DNA of 64,000 bases, taken from Candidatus Aerophobota bacterium. GTDB lineage: Bacteria > Aerophobota > Aerophobia > Aerophobales > B3-G15. The stretch is taken from contig JAUWZM010000001.1 of assembly GCA_030615365.1 (NCBI GenBank), positions 25,686 to 89,685 on the forward strand, in the 5' to 3' direction. This document shows positions 34,700 through 44,256 of this stretch, piece after piece. How positions within the stretch are numbered: position 1 is the stretch's first letter; each line of letters begins with the position of its first letter. Made by a program: the position numbers and the translations under genes. The notes beneath the pieces are model-generated. The model searched no databases, was not told the DNA's origin, and saw nothing but the letters and a program-made list of their open reading frames with translations.

Positions 34700-35878
34700 T
34701 CACCCTTTTAAATATCTTAGAATATTCCTGAGATTCGCTTTTTTCCCATACATTAGAATCTCGATCCTGAATATTCTGGCAGAGAGTCTTATCATAACGA
34801 TGACAGAAATAAGAAGAAGTAGAATACTCACTATTATTTCAAATAGGGGAACCTCTGTCAGTGACAACCTTATCATTGTTGTAACCGGGCAGGTGTACGG
34901 GATATAGGTCAATACTCTGGCGACAACCGAGTTTGGGGATTGGCTTATGAAAGATAAGAAAAGGAGCGGCAATGCTGCAAGGAAACAAAATACTTGTACG
35001 CTCTGCTGGGCTTCTCTCACTGAGCCTGCGAAGGTACCAACACACGCCATGGACGCAGCAAATAGAAGACATCCTAAGATGAAATAAGGCACAGCCATCA
35101 ACAGAAGTCCTGGGAGTTCCATTTGCTGAAGCACGGGACCAAACGGGGTAAGGAACGTAAAGGTGATTCCCACAGCGAGCCATATAGTAAACTGAAGCAT
35201 TGCGGCAGAACCAAGGCCAAGGATCTTTCCAGTCAGTAGTTGATTTGAAGATATAGAAGACAATAGAATCTCAACATTCTTGTTTTCCTTTTCTGCTACT
35301 ATACCTTGAACCATATATCCAGAAGGAGTTAACATCCCTATAATTAGGAGTACTGCTAATAAATAGGGAAAGAAAGAGCTAATTCCTGATTTTTTCTTTT
35401 CAATCTCGCCCCTTCGGTCCAATTGGAACTCTTCTTCATCCATTGGATTCCTGATTCTCTCTTTTACTCTTTCATCCAGATTGGATTTTCTCAAGAGGTT
35501 TTCGATAATGAATTCCTTCACTGACTCTGTTGATACTGAACTGAAAGGGCCGTCTTTCGAATAGAAAAAAACCTTGCTAGTCTCATAGTAATTACTTGGA
35601 AATAGGAAGAAGAACTTGATCTCATTCTGCAGCAAGGTCTGTCTTGCCTGCCCTTCATCTGGAAATTTGATGAAGCCTTTGCTTTCTTGGAACGAATTTG
35701 TTTGGTCAACGAAACCAATCGTGTCTGGCGTTTTGGTCACCATGCTCCTTATGCTGCCTGTAAAGAGTAGTGCTGGTACAGCCACTAGCAAAGGAAATAC
35801 GATACATACCAGAATAAATGCTTTTCTTCCAACAGTGGTTAGAAACTCATGTTTTGCTACGATAAAGGCTTTATTCAT
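34700..35878 (-). CDS. ABC-2 type transporter permease (NatB-like)
   Basis: 392 aa membrane protein. One N-terminal helix (KAFILVCIVFPLLVAVPALL), a ~150-residue extracytoplasmic domain, then five helices including FPYLLAVLLIIGMLTPSGYM and ILGCLLFAASMACVGTFAG. The motif VAEKENKNVEILLSS is typical of ABC-2/NatB permeases. Start 35878 overlaps the ATPase stop by 4 bases, so the two form an exporter. Substrate could be Na+ or a lipid/peptide; not determinable. Confidence 0.86.
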   Translation of the reverse strand: MNKAFIVAKHEFLTTVGRKAFILVCIVFPLLVAVPALLFTGSIRSMVTKTPDTIGFVDQTNSFQESKGFIKFPDEGQARQTLLQNEIKFFFLFPSNYYETSKVFFYSKDGPFSSVSTESVKEFIIENLLRKSNLDERVKERIRNPMDEEEFQLDRRGEIEKKKSGISSFFPYLLAVLLIIGMLTPSGYMVQGIVAEKENKNVEILLSSISSNQLLTGKILGLGSAAMLQFTIWLAVGITFTFLTPFGPVLQQMELPGLLLMAVPYFILGCLLFAASMACVGTFAGSVREAQQSVQVFCFLAALPLLFLSFISQSPNSVVARVLTYIPYTCPVTTMIRLSLTEVPLFEIIVSILLLLISVIVMIRLSARIFRIEILMYGKKANLRNILRYLKG

Positions 35879-36753
35879 CTTCTGGCCACATTTATGAATA
35901 TTTCATTTAACGAAGGAGCGCTGATCTCGAATTTCCTTATTTCAACTTGACTTGTCAGGACTTTCAAAACCGCTTGTGGATCTGCCTCTTCACTCAAAGT
36001 CAATTCTGCGTATTTTCCATAGTTATTCACCTTCTTTACCCCGTTTATTCTTTTCAACTCTCCGTTGAATTCGACCTTGATGGACCTGCCATATTTCACC
36101 TTGATATTCTCCAGGGCTCCATAGAGAACGCTTTTTCCCTTATTTATCATCAATATCCTGTCGCATATCTTTTCAACTTGATCCATTTGATGCGTGCTCA
36201 AGACCACTGTTTTTCCCTTCCTTTTCAGTTCGAGCAAGATATCCTTGATTACCTTTGTATTGATTGGGTCCAAGCCCACAAATGGTTCGTCCAGAATTAT
36301 GAAATCAGGATCATGCAAGATAGAGACAACAAACTGTATTTCTTGCTGCATGCCTTTGCTTAGCTGTTCGACCTTTCTATTCTTATACTCAAGAAGACCG
36401 ATTTTCTTTAGCCAGAAGTCAATTCTATTCTTGGGTTCTTTGAGGCCTTTCAATTCAGCAAAATACTTCAGGCACCGGAAAACGGCTATCTTTGGATATA
36501 ATCCACGTTCTTCCGGCAAATAGCCAATTAGTTCCTTCGTTTTTCCATCAATCTGTTTTCCGAAGAGATGCACCATTCCGGAGTCTGGTTTAAGGATATC
36601 CAGTATTATCCTTATCATCGTTGTCTTTCCAGCTCCGTTAGGACCGAGAAGACCGAATACCTCGCCTTCCTTGACCTGAAAGTTGATTTCGTTGAGTACG
36701 GCCTTTCCATTAAAGGTCTTGCACAGATGTTGTACTTCCAGTATTTTTCTCAT
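35875..36753 (-). CDS. ABC transporter ATP-binding protein (NatA-like)
   Basis: 292 aa. Walker A GLLGPNGAGKTTMIRIIL, signature LSKGMQQEIQ, Walker B FIILDEPFVGLDP, and the H-loop STHQMDQVEKICDR. The C-terminal ~70 residues form the DUF4162-type domain found in NatA/DrrA-like exporters. First gene of the two-gene unit; the permease overlaps its end. Confidence 0.92.
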   Translation of the reverse strand: MRKILEVQHLCKTFNGKAVLNEINFQVKEGEVFGLLGPNGAGKTTMIRIILDILKPDSGMVHLFGKQIDGKTKELIGYLPEERGLYPKIAVFRCLKYFAELKGLKEPKNRIDFWLKKIGLLEYKNRKVEQLSKGMQQEIQFVVSILHDPDFIILDEPFVGLDPINTKVIKDILLELKRKGKTVVLSTHQMDQVEKICDRILMINKGKSVLYGALENIKVKYGRSIKVEFNGELKRINGVKKVNNYGKYAELTLSEEADPQAVLKVLTSQVEIRKFEISAPSLNEIFINVARR

Positions 36754-36828
36754 AGTACCAATACCTCTTGGCGCATCCGTCTGTTAATCCTTTTTTTTCA
36801 AGAGTATGTGAAGGTTCATCGGTAGAGA

Positions 36829-37920
36829 TCATTCCTTTGATTCATTACATTCAAAGCTCTCGAGATGCTTTGTGAGCTCCTTTGTCGTGTCGGGAGAGAC
36901 ATTTACTATTCCCCATTTTTCAAAGAAGCGAAGAAAATGGCTGAGACTGACCTCATGGGAGTAATCCATAAAATCATTAGAAATATCACCCGAGAGATTC
37001 TGGTGGATGTCCAGCATTTGTGTAGGTGTAGTGCAGGAAAAATCAAGCATTGCGAGACTTATAGACCGAATTTCTGGATTGGTTTTCGTACGAAAGTGGA
37101 TTTGAAGGTTTTCTGTATCGAAGACTATGCTCCATTGAGTAGGTGATCCATCTACTCCTTCGCCACACGCCTTTTGCAGAGTATCGAAGGCATAATCGAC
37201 TGCCGGTTCTTTGCCATTCTGATCAAAACTTTTCACCCTGTTTGCTGCTATCTCGAAGCGGATGAGCGAAAGGCCAGGCTTCGAGAAAAGCCTCTCGAAG
37301 AGCTTCCGTAGCCTGCTCTTCTTCCAGGAATTGATGGATTCTTCATACGTATTATTGGTCAGAACTCTTACCGGCATAGTTTCATCTGTATGAACAACCA
37401 TTTTACCCTCAATGAATTCAATCACTGCGCAGCTTCCGGTTCTGTCGCAAACCAAATAATGGTCAATAGTATTGGCAATCCTCACCACTGAATCACTCGC
37501 GATAACGTCCTCAATGGTTCTTGCATTATCCAACTGATATTGGATCCAAAATCCTGATTCAAGGGGAGGTTTTTCATTAGAAGGAGGATTTTCAGTTACA
37601 TTGAGAGCCATGGTGCTAATCACCAATCCCACCTCATTCATTCCTGCCCAGGCAAATTGATATCCCGTGAAATTGAAAGTCACACTCCCGTATTTTGATG
37701 TCCATTTGGCATATTTACCAGTTGTGCCGAGGTCCCAAGCTGTCTTGTTCACATTCCTTTTATTGACAAACAACAGACCTTCGTGAATTCGATTATCAAG
37801 GTTGGTTCCAAATACGGGAAAGCCGTTACTATCAAGACAAAATGATGTACATGCTACGACGGTTCGTGGAATTAAAAAAAATAGGGCCAAAATCAATGAG
37901 AACTTGATGAGAATCTTCAT
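36829..37920 (-). CDS. Secreted Ntn hydrolase (choloylglycine hydrolase / linear amide C-N hydrolase family)
   Basis: 363 aa. Signal peptide KFSLILALFFLIPRTVVA is followed by Cys-Thr-Ser-Phe, so processing after Ala would expose the N-terminal nucleophile Cys expected for this family. Further family features: FGTNLDNRIHEGLLFVNKR, FAWAGMNEVGLVISTMAL and DNARTIEDVIAS. Cleaves a C-N amide bond; substrate unknown. It lies 75 bases after the ABC genes read on the same strand (gene order ispG side last). A broken alpha/beta-hydrolase tail lies directly upstream. Confidence 0.82.
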   Translation of the reverse strand: MKILIKFSLILALFFLIPRTVVACTSFCLDSNGFPVFGTNLDNRIHEGLLFVNKRNVNKTAWDLGTTGKYAKWTSKYGSVTFNFTGYQFAWAGMNEVGLVISTMALNVTENPPSNEKPPLESGFWIQYQLDNARTIEDVIASDSVVRIANTIDHYLVCDRTGSCAVIEFIEGKMVVHTDETMPVRVLTNNTYEESINSWKKSRLRKLFERLFSKPGLSLIRFEIAANRVKSFDQNGKEPAVDYAFDTLQKACGEGVDGSPTQWSIVFDTENLQIHFRTKTNPEIRSISLAMLDFSCTTPTQMLDIHQNLSGDISNDFMDYSHEVSLSHFLRFFEKWGIVNVSPDTTKELTKHLESFECNESKE

Positions 37921-37927
37921 AGTGGTC

Positions 37928-38173
37928 TTAGTTTCCTTTCCGTTCTCGAATCCAAATTTCTACTTTGGGGTACTCACGAGCAGGGCTATTCAGAAGGCCA
38001 GAATCCATTTCCTTGAGATGCTTGTCAAAAAATACCAGAACGTAACTATTCTGGATATCCAAGGTATTTTTCCTCTTGAGACCCCTGAGGCGGAATTCTT
38101 CATTTCTGGGATCAAAGGCTTTAATTATACCATCTCCTTTTGGGAAGTGTGAAGTCTCTATGCACGTGGCCAA
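37928..38173 (-). pseudogene. Alpha/beta-hydrolase (PAF-acetylhydrolase/dienelactone hydrolase-like) 3' tail
   Basis: 81-codon frame. The later part, NSYVLVFFDKHLKEMDSGLL then EYPKVEIWI, resembles the C-terminal helix of PAF-acetylhydrolase-like alpha/beta hydrolases (AYTLAFFDKYLKG..SPLL..YPEV). The nucleophile elbow and most of the fold are missing, so it is a leftover 3' end. The stop is seven bases before the Ntn hydrolase start. Confidence 0.5.
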
Positions 38174-38268
38174 TACTTGTTGTAGGCTCTACTTTAAGAG
38201 TCAGTTTAGCAAAAAGGAATTATTCGTCAACCAACACGCAAATCCTGTGGATGCAAAGTAAATTTGTG

Positions 38269-38484
38269 AAGAGCTCTGATAAATCCTTTTTTTTGCTGCT
38301 CGGCGAGGTGTTTCCATAAGGCAGCGGTGATCAAGGCGGGTCTATGCGTTCAAATTTTTAATTATCCTGCAACCTGATACATCGCCCATAAGAGCTACGG
38401 TATAAAGATTAAGAGTAGAACTTAGCCGCAGGCGCCCGGAAAGCACTGAGCAAAGAGCAGCCTCAGACTTTTTTCGGAGCTCTC
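38269..38484. mobile_element. 217-bp MITE-like element, copy 1
   Basis: 216-base non-coding element ~85% identical by eye to 55942-56159. Ends are inverted (GAGCTCTGATAAA at left, TTTTTTCGGAGCTC at right), and TTGTG occurs on both sides (38264-38268, 38485-38489) as a target duplication. The interior folds on itself: GCTGCTCGGCGAGGTGTTTCC at left pairs with GGAAAGCACTGAGC...GAGCAGC at right. The rest of the 38174-38571 gap holds the nagB promoter only. Confidence 0.75.
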
Positions 38485-38495
38485 TTGTGTATGTT

Positions 38496-38524
38496 TTGAC
38501 AAAACTCTTCAATTATTGTAGTAT
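38496..38524 (+). promoter_or_regulatory. Sigma-70 promoter of nagB
   Basis: TTGACA (38496-38501), 17-base spacer, TAGTAT (38519-38524). It starts seven bases after the target duplication of the MITE, and the spacer begins AAACTCTTCAA. Transcription would begin ~40 bases before the nagB ATG. Confidence 0.7.
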
Positions 38525-38571
38525 CGCACTAAAAGCAGAGTGCTACGAAAAATCTAAAACAAGGAGAGAAA

Positions 38572-39354
38572 ATGAGGATAGTTATTGTGAAGGACTATGA
38601 GGAATTAAGCAAGCGGGCAGCTAAGATTGCTGCAGATAGACTTTATAAAAAGTCTGATTTAGTGTTAGGTTTCGCTACAGGAAGCACGCCTGTGGGGATG
38701 TATATTGAGCTTATTAGAATGCATAAAGAAGAGGGGCTTGATTTTTCCAGGGTAAGGAGTTTCAACCTGGATGAGTACTGTGGCCTTTCTCTGGATCATC
38801 CTCAGAGTTATCATTATTTTATGTTTGATAAACTATTTAATCAGATCAATATAAAACCGGAAAATATTTATATCCCCGCAGGGGATGTAAAAAATGCAAA
38901 GGATTTTTCTGACTGGTACGAGAAAAAGATAAAGGAGGAAGGAGGAATTGATCTACAGATTCTGGGGATAGGAAGAGATGGGCATATTGGATTTAATGAA
39001 CCCAGTTCCTCTTTAAGCTCGAGAACAAGGTTGAAAATCTTAACCGAGGAAACAGTTGAGGACAACTCCAGGTTTTTTGAAAAAAAAGAAGATGTTCCTC
39101 ACTGTGCTATTACTATGGGTCTTGGCACCATTCTTGAAGTAAAAGAATGTCTTCTCTTAGCCAATGGAGCTAATAAAGCCGAAGCAGTGCAAAAATGCCT
39201 GGAAGGTTCACTGAGTGCTGAGACAACTGCTTCTGTTCTCCAGCTTCACCCTAAGGTCATTGCTATAGTAGATGAGGGGGCAGCTCAGAAATTAAAGCGA
39301 AAAGATTACTACATATACGTAGAAAGGATGGTTGAAAAATTAGGAGTAAAATAA
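38572..39354 (+). CDS. nagB: Glucosamine-6-phosphate deaminase
   Basis: 260 aa. Converts GlcN-6-P to Fru-6-P and ammonia (or the reverse). LGFATGSTPVGMYIELIRMH, FNLDEYCGLSLDHPQSYHYF with the catalytic Asp/Glu, ILGIGRDGHIGFNEPSSSL with the catalytic His region, and TMGLGTILE are all in place. ATG 38572 follows AAGGAG. It is two bases from the GlmU-like gene, suggesting a role in hexosamine supply for cell-wall and glycan synthesis. Confidence 0.94.
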   Translation: MRIVIVKDYEELSKRAAKIAADRLYKKSDLVLGFATGSTPVGMYIELIRMHKEEGLDFSRVRSFNLDEYCGLSLDHPQSYHYFMFDKLFNQINIKPENIYIPAGDVKNAKDFSDWYEKKIKEEGGIDLQILGIGRDGHIGFNEPSSSLSSRTRLKILTEETVEDNSRFFEKKEDVPHCAITMGLGTILEVKECLLLANGANKAEAVQKCLEGSLSAETTASVLQLHPKVIAIVDEGAAQKLKRKDYYIYVERMVEKLGVK

Positions 39355-39356
39355 AT

Positions 39357-40610
39357 ATGGACAGAATTTTGTGTATTTTTGAAGACAGAAAGGTAGAAAA
39401 TTTTTCTCCTCTCACATTGACCAGACCTGTGTATGGTTTAAGATGTGGGATTGATACCTTGGGGGAAAAGATCTCTAAAATATCAAGAAAAGATGTGAAT
39501 CTTCTGTGTCGGGAGTATCTTGGTCCTGTTACCTCTCAAAAAAACAAGACTCTCAAGGTAAACAATCCCGGAGATCTAAAAAGAAAAAATGTTCTTTTTG
39601 TGAATGGAAGGGTACTATTGTTTGATAAGGAAGAGATACCCTTAGAGGGAGAAGAGGAGATGGGAATACAAGGACAAGATATTGTCTATGCTCGGTTAAA
39701 TAGAGACACCCTAAAGAAACTTCTCCTTAGCTCAGGGGAAAAAATTGAGGAAACTCTGATTCAAGCTAAGCAACTAATAAAGGTAAAAGAAGTTAAGGCT
39801 AATCTCTTAGAGTATCCCTGGGAATTAATAAAATTTAACGGCGATGCTATAAGAGCTGATTTTAAGATAAAGGGGAAAAGCGGCATAGAGGGCAAAGTAG
39901 AGGAGGGTGTCTATCTTGTTAATCCTTCTCAAATTTACATAGGAAAAGGAACAGAGGTTGAGGCAGGAGTAGTGTTAAATGCAAAAGAGGGTCCCATTTA
40001 CATTGGAGAAAAGGTAAGAATTCGTCCTCCCACTATCATTGATGGACCATCTTATATAGGAGGGGGGACTGTAATAGATGGAGCTAAGGTACGTGAGGGA
40101 TGCAGTATCGGTCCGGTGTGTCGGATAGCAGGGGAAATTGAAGAGTCAATCTTTTATGCCTATAGTAACAAGCACCATGATGGTTTTATCGGACATGCGT
40201 ATATAGGAGAATGGGTAAACTTAGGAGCTTTAACCACTAACTCTGATCTTAAAAATACCTACGGCACTATAAAAGTGCCCATTCAAGGAACACTAATAGA
40301 TAGCAAAGATATCAAAGTGGGCTCATTCATTGGAGATCATACCAAAACAGGTATTGGAATACTTCTTGACACGGGTTGTGTAATCGGGATAGCCTGTAAT
40401 ATCTTTGGAGGTGGCATCATACCTAAATTTGTTTCATCCTTTAGCTGGGGAGAGGAGAAGAAATGGGTGGAAAATAGGCTTGATAAGGTAATTGAGGTAG
40501 CAAAACTGGTAATGAATCGCCGAGGTGTAACGCAGACCCAGGCGGATAGAGATCTGTTAAAAAAGGTATATGAGTTAACCAGAAAGGATAGAGAAACCAG
40601 ACTTTTTTAA
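39357..40610 (+). CDS. GlmU-like UDP-GlcNAc diphosphorylase / GlcN-1-P acetyltransferase (alternative type)
   Basis: 417 aa. N-terminal uridylyltransferase-like half opens RILCIFEDRKVENFSPLTLT and RPVYGLRCGIDTL, the short form seen in the alternative bacterial GlmU family. The C-terminal half is a left-handed beta-helix: YIGKGTEVEAGVVLNAKEGP, IYIGEKVRIRPPTIIDGPSY, IGHAYIGEWVNLGALTTNSD. Expected to make UDP-GlcNAc. Coupled to nagB. Its stop codon overlaps, on the other strand, the stop of the duplicated purL tail. Confidence 0.84.
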   Translation: MDRILCIFEDRKVENFSPLTLTRPVYGLRCGIDTLGEKISKISRKDVNLLCREYLGPVTSQKNKTLKVNNPGDLKRKNVLFVNGRVLLFDKEEIPLEGEEEMGIQGQDIVYARLNRDTLKKLLLSSGEKIEETLIQAKQLIKVKEVKANLLEYPWELIKFNGDAIRADFKIKGKSGIEGKVEEGVYLVNPSQIYIGKGTEVEAGVVLNAKEGPIYIGEKVRIRPPTIIDGPSYIGGGTVIDGAKVREGCSIGPVCRIAGEIEESIFYAYSNKHHDGFIGHAYIGEWVNLGALTTNSDLKNTYGTIKVPIQGTLIDSKDIKVGSFIGDHTKTGIGILLDTGCVIGIACNIFGGGIIPKFVSSFSWGEEKKWVENRLDKVIEVAKLVMNRRGVTQTQADRDLLKKVYELTRKDRETRLF

Positions 40611-40893
40611 AGACGGCGAGAAAGTCCATTTTCCCATATCTTAGATAGCGTATCCACCCTTGCATCTATTAAGATTTTCCCATCCTTTTTAATTGCCAGT
40701 TTATTTTTGGCTACTTTCCCTATTCTCTGGCATTTTACCTTATTTTTCCCAGCAATCTTTTTTATCCTGGATACGTTTTGGGAAGAACAGGAAAATAAAA
40801 TGCGGGATGGAGTCTCTCCAAAAAGCAAAGCATCATCTCTAATAGTAAAAGGAGAAAGCTCAACAACTGCCCCCCACATTTGTTCGGTATTAT
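40607..40893 (-). pseudogene. purL: Duplicated purL 3' tail
   Basis: About 280 bases are nearly identical to the 3' end of purL (42028-42310), encoding [20 protein letters not shown] to the Leu-Ser-Arg-Arg-Leu stop. The copy ends at TTCGGTATTA, after which purL continues with real sequence and this copy does not. The lone Met at 40879 is internal to PurL. This is a remnant tail, 1.4 kb from the intact gene. Confidence 0.92.
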
Positions 40894-41379
40894 AGTTTAA
40901 AATTTTACTACTTTTCTATGATTTATTTTGCGGTAAGCCCTTAGGGCCTCGTTTATTTTGAAGGAAAGATAGATCCTTTACCTTGCTATAAGAATGAATG
41001 AGGTTATTGACAGTATTAGGATGTATCCCGAAAGTCCGAGCAATCTGTTTTTGTTCAGCAAAACCAGTGCGATAAAGCTGAATTATAGCCACTTTCTGAG
41101 TAGCTAAATCTTTCTCATAATATCGCATAAAGGGAAGTTTATGACAAAAAACAGTTATTTGCCCTCTTCGATTGATAATTTTTACATTGGTATTTACAGA
41201 GATAATCCGATTCTTATGATTCTTAAACAAATAGGACATTTCTCTCACCCCCCAAAGCGTGTTTTCTCAATTATATCAGAAATTCTATTTGAGGTGAGAG
41301 GTAAAAATCAATCACAATAAATTATCAACCCAACTTATGCGGGTTTCAGAGGTTAAAATCCAGTTTTCCGAACCTCTGA
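40894..41379 (-). mobile_element. Truncated insertion sequence, transposase end
   Basis: Right end TTCCGAACCTCTGA (41366-41379 on +) is the terminal repeat, TCAGAGGTTCGGAAAACTGG on the minus strand, also found at both ends of the 59348-59730 element. The element reads leftwards into a transposase N-terminal HTH gene and is cut off at ~40894 where the purL tail begins. The other terminus is missing. Confidence 0.65.
40916..41248 (-). CDS. Transposase N-terminal HTH fragment
   Basis: 110 aa. Central helix-turn-helix QKVAIIQLYRTGFAEQKQIA then RTFGIHPNTVNNLIHSYSKV, followed by LQNKRGPKGLPQ. This HTH plus RGPKG linker is the beginning of several large transposases with a Psq/Hin-like N-terminus; the catalytic part is gone. 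Start 41248 lies ~130 bases inside the IS end. Probably inert. Confidence 0.6.
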   Translation of the reverse strand: MREMSYLFKNHKNRIISVNTNVKIINRRGQITVFCHKLPFMRYYEKDLATQKVAIIQLYRTGFAEQKQIARTFGIHPNTVNNLIHSYSKVKDLSFLQNKRGPKGLPQNKS

Positions 41380-41424
41380 TAATCTAACTCTCTTTCAGTA
41401 CGATACTGGAGAAGGAATTTAACT

Positions 41425-41667
41425 TTACTCGACACTTATGGGAAATTGCACAGTTTTACCTGTGGATTCATCAGCCAAGATAAATTTACCACCTTTCATA
41501 ATCTGGAGTTGCTCATTCGCATTTAACAATTCAATACCGTAGATCTTTCCATCTGGAGAAATGTCAACATTTACTTCATCGCTTATATGAATAGTTTCAA
41601 TATCAGTAGTCTTTTCTCTAAACCTTATATATGCAATGTTATACCGTGAGTCATAGCTTACCTTCAT
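41425..41667 (-). CDS. DUF2283 family protein
   Basis: 80 aa. MKVSYDSRYNIAYIRFREKT, then DEVNVDISPDGKIYGIELLN is the DUF2283 signature. Such proteins are often encoded next to a DUF4258 protein and are suspected antitoxin partners. Start ATG 41667 has AGGAGGTT upstream, eleven bases after the DUF4258 stop, so the two form a two-gene unit. Confidence 0.82.
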   Translation of the reverse strand: MKVSYDSRYNIAYIRFREKTTDIETIHISDEVNVDISPDGKIYGIELLNANEQLQIMKGGKFILADESTGKTVQFPISVE

Positions 41668-41678
41668 AATTTAACCTC

Positions 41679-41930
41679 CTAAAAATATTTTACCACGACT
41701 GTAACTACGATAAAATTCTCGGCTTCTTCGACCCCGTATACCTCTATCTGCTTTGTTCTATACTCCTTGCCTTTCCATACACTGCCAAAAGGAAAATTGC
41801 GTCTAAATCCACTTCGTCCAAACTTTGCCGGAAATCTCTCCCCTGTTTCCACCGTTTTTATTACTTCATTCTCACTTGCTCCACGTTCTTTCATTCGTTC
41901 TTTGGCATGAGAACGGATTTTCACAGTCAT
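41679..41930 (-). CDS. DUF4258 family protein
   Basis: 83 aa. IRSHAKERMKERGASENEVI and a beta-rich C-terminus with KQIEVYGVEEAENFIVVTVV fit the RelE-fold-like DUF4258 family. Paired with DUF2283 downstream; a putative toxin-antitoxin unit. ATG 41930 has GGAGAG upstream. It sits between purL and the purL tail copy, as cargo would. Confidence 0.78.
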   Translation of the reverse strand: MTVKIRSHAKERMKERGASENEVIKTVETGERFPAKFGRSGFRRNFPFGSVWKGKEYRTKQIEVYGVEEAENFIVVTVVVKYF

Positions 41931-42027
41931 TACAGCTCTCTCCTAAATGTTTAAAGTTGAAATTCAGAACAAAATGAAGGGAAAACAAGAAATTTCATAT
42001 TAAAAAAATTTTCAGTGATTAATTTCT

Positions 42028-44256
42028 TCAGAGGTGGCGAGAAAGTCCATTTTCCCATATCTTAGATAGCTTATCTACCCTTGCATCTATTAAGATTTTC
42101 CCATTCTTTTTAATCACCAGTTTATTTTTGGCTACTTTCCCTATTCTCTGGCATTTTACCTTATTTTTCTCAGCAATTTTTTTTATCCTGGATACGTTTT
42201 GGGAAGAACAGGAAAGTAAAATGCGGGATGGAGTCTCTCCAAAAAGCAAAGCATCATCTCTAATAGTAAAAGGAGAAAGCTCAACAACTGCCCCCCACAT
42301 TTGTTCGGTATTACAGATACAACACTCAGCTAAAGCTACTGATAGGCCTCCTTCTGAGCAATCATGAGCTGAGCTAACCAACCCTTTCTTTATTATATCA
42401 AGACAGGTCTGCTGAATAGATCTTTCCTTAATTAAATCAACAGAAGGTGGAATACCCCCCTTTAAATTATGAATAGAGTAAAGATATTCACTCCCACCTA
42501 ATTCTTCCCTGTTTTCCCCTAAAAGAAGAATTAAATCTCTTTCTTTTTTAAACCAGGGGGTGGATATGAAATCAATATCATCAATCAAACCTACCATTCC
42601 CACTACCGGAGTAGGGTCCACTGCTGTTCTTGGGTTTTCATTATAAAAGCTAACATTTCCTCCAGTCACTGGTGTATTTAGGATTCGGCAAGCTTCAGCC
42701 ATTCCCTCTACGCATTGGGTAAACTGATAGAAAACCTCAGGGTCTGTAGGAGTTCCAAAGTTAAGACAGTTGGTAATGGCTAAAGGTTTAGCTCCTGAGC
42801 ACACCAGATTTCTGGCTGCCTCAGCTACAGCAATTTTCCCTCCTTCATAAGGATTAAGATAGCAGTAGCGTCCATTCCCATCGCAGCTTATAGCCAGGGC
42901 TTTTTTCGTATCTTTTATTCTTACGATAGTGCTATCTGACCCGGGGGAAACTATCGTATTAGTTCTCACCATATGATCGTACTGTTCATATACCCAGGCT
43001 TTTCTGGCAATATTTGGAGAATCCAGAAGTTTTTGTAGAACCTGGTTGCAATTTTTTAACTGAGAAAAATTGGAAATATCTAAACTCTGAACTTCTTTTA
43101 GGTAATCGGGTTCCTTTATTTCCCTTGCGTACACAGGTGCATCCTGTGCTAAAGATTTTGCTGGAATCTCAGCCACTATCCTCCCCTTATCACGCACTCG
43201 AAACATTCTATCAGGGGTAACCTCACCAATCTTCACGGCGTGTAGGTCCCATTTTTCAAAGATATCTTTCGCTTCCCTTTCCCTTCCTTTTTTTACAATA
43301 ACCAGCATTCTTTCCTGGGACTCGGATAGCATAATCTCGTAAGGAATCATTCCTTTTTCTCTTCTGGGGACAAGAGAGATATCAATCTCTACCCCTAAAT
43401 TACCCTTGGAAGCTGTTTCTGCTGTGGAGGAAGTTAATCCTGCTGCTCCCATATCCTGCATTCCCACCACCACTCCACTATCTATTAACTCCAAGCTTGC
43501 CTCAAGGAGGAGCTTTTCCATAAATGGATCTCCTATCTGGACAGCAGGTCTATCCTCATAAGATTCCTCGTTGAGTTCTCGAGAGGCAAAACTTGCTCCT
43601 CCTAATCCATCTCTACCTGTTGACGATCCAACATAAAATATAGGATTTCCTATACCCTTTGCTTTAGCCTTTGTAATCTTGTCCTTTTGCACCACTCCTA
43701 AACACATTACATTTATTAAAGGATTGCCCTCATAGGTGGGATCAAAAAAGAGCTCTCCTCCTACCGTGGGAATCCCAATGCAATTTCCATATCCGGCAAT
43801 TCCTTCTACTACCCCCTTTAATAAATACCGAGATTTTGGATTATCCAGAGGTCCAAATCTTAGGGAATCCATAAGGGCAATTGGTCTTGCCCCCATAGTA
43901 AAGATATCTCTAATAATTCCTCCCACACCTGTGGCTGCTCCCTCATAGGGCTCTATTGCCGAGGGGTGATTGTGAGATTCCATTTTAAATGCCACTGCCA
44001 ATCCATCTCCAATATCTATCACTCCAGCATTCTCCTCCCCGGCTTTCACCAAAATATGTTTGCCCTGAGTTGGAAATAATTTTAGCACAGGCTTTGAGCT
44101 TTTATAACTGCAATGTTCACTCCACATAACAGAAAAGATACCCAGTTCAGTAAAATTAGGCTCTCTTCCTAAAATTTGCCTTATTCTTTCATACTCCTCA
44201 TCGGTTAATCCATGAGCTTTTATTAAATTTAAATTTATCTTAACTGGTTCTTTCAT
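42028..44256 (-). CDS. purL: Phosphoribosylformylglycinamidine synthase subunit PurL
   Basis: 742 aa, the small-type PurL that works with PurQ and PurS. Purine step FGAR to FGAM. Signatures: [80 protein letters not shown], and the repeated AIRS-like half with [23 protein letters not shown] overlaps the HEPN stop by four bases. Purs/purQ lie upstream but are separated from purL by the HEPN/MNT pair. Confidence 0.95.
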   Translation of the reverse strand: MKEPVKINLNLIKAHGLTDEEYERIRQILGREPNFTELGIFSVMWSEHCSYKSSKPVLKLFPTQGKHILVKAGEENAGVIDIGDGLAVAFKMESHNHPSAIEPYEGAATGVGGIIRDIFTMGARPIALMDSLRFGPLDNPKSRYLLKGVVEGIAGYGNCIGIPTVGGELFFDPTYEGNPLINVMCLGVVQKDKITKAKAKGIGNPIFYVGSSTGRDGLGGASFASRELNEESYEDRPAVQIGDPFMEKLLLEASLELIDSGVVVGMQDMGAAGLTSSTAETASKGNLGVEIDISLVPRREKGMIPYEIMLSESQERMLVIVKKGREREAKDIFEKWDLHAVKIGEVTPDRMFRVRDKGRIVAEIPAKSLAQDAPVYAREIKEPDYLKEVQSLDISNFSQLKNCNQVLQKLLDSPNIARKAWVYEQYDHMVRTNTIVSPGSDSTIVRIKDTKKALAISCDGNGRYCYLNPYEGGKIAVAEAARNLVCSGAKPLAITNCLNFGTPTDPEVFYQFTQCVEGMAEACRILNTPVTGGNVSFYNENPRTAVDPTPVVGMVGLIDDIDFISTPWFKKERDLILLLGENREELGGSEYLYSIHNLKGGIPPSVDLIKERSIQQTCLDIIKKGLVSSAHDCSEGGLSVALAECCICNTEQMWGAVVELSPFTIRDDALLFGETPSRILLSCSSQNVSRIKKIAEKNKVKCQRIGKVAKNKLVIKKNGKILIDARVDKLSKIWENGLSRHL

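Noticed and set aside
38269..38484. 6S RNA or another housekeeping structured RNA
   Set aside because: The long hairpin with a central open region recalls 6S RNA, but two copies with transposon-like ends and target duplications fit a MITE better. A covariance search would decide.
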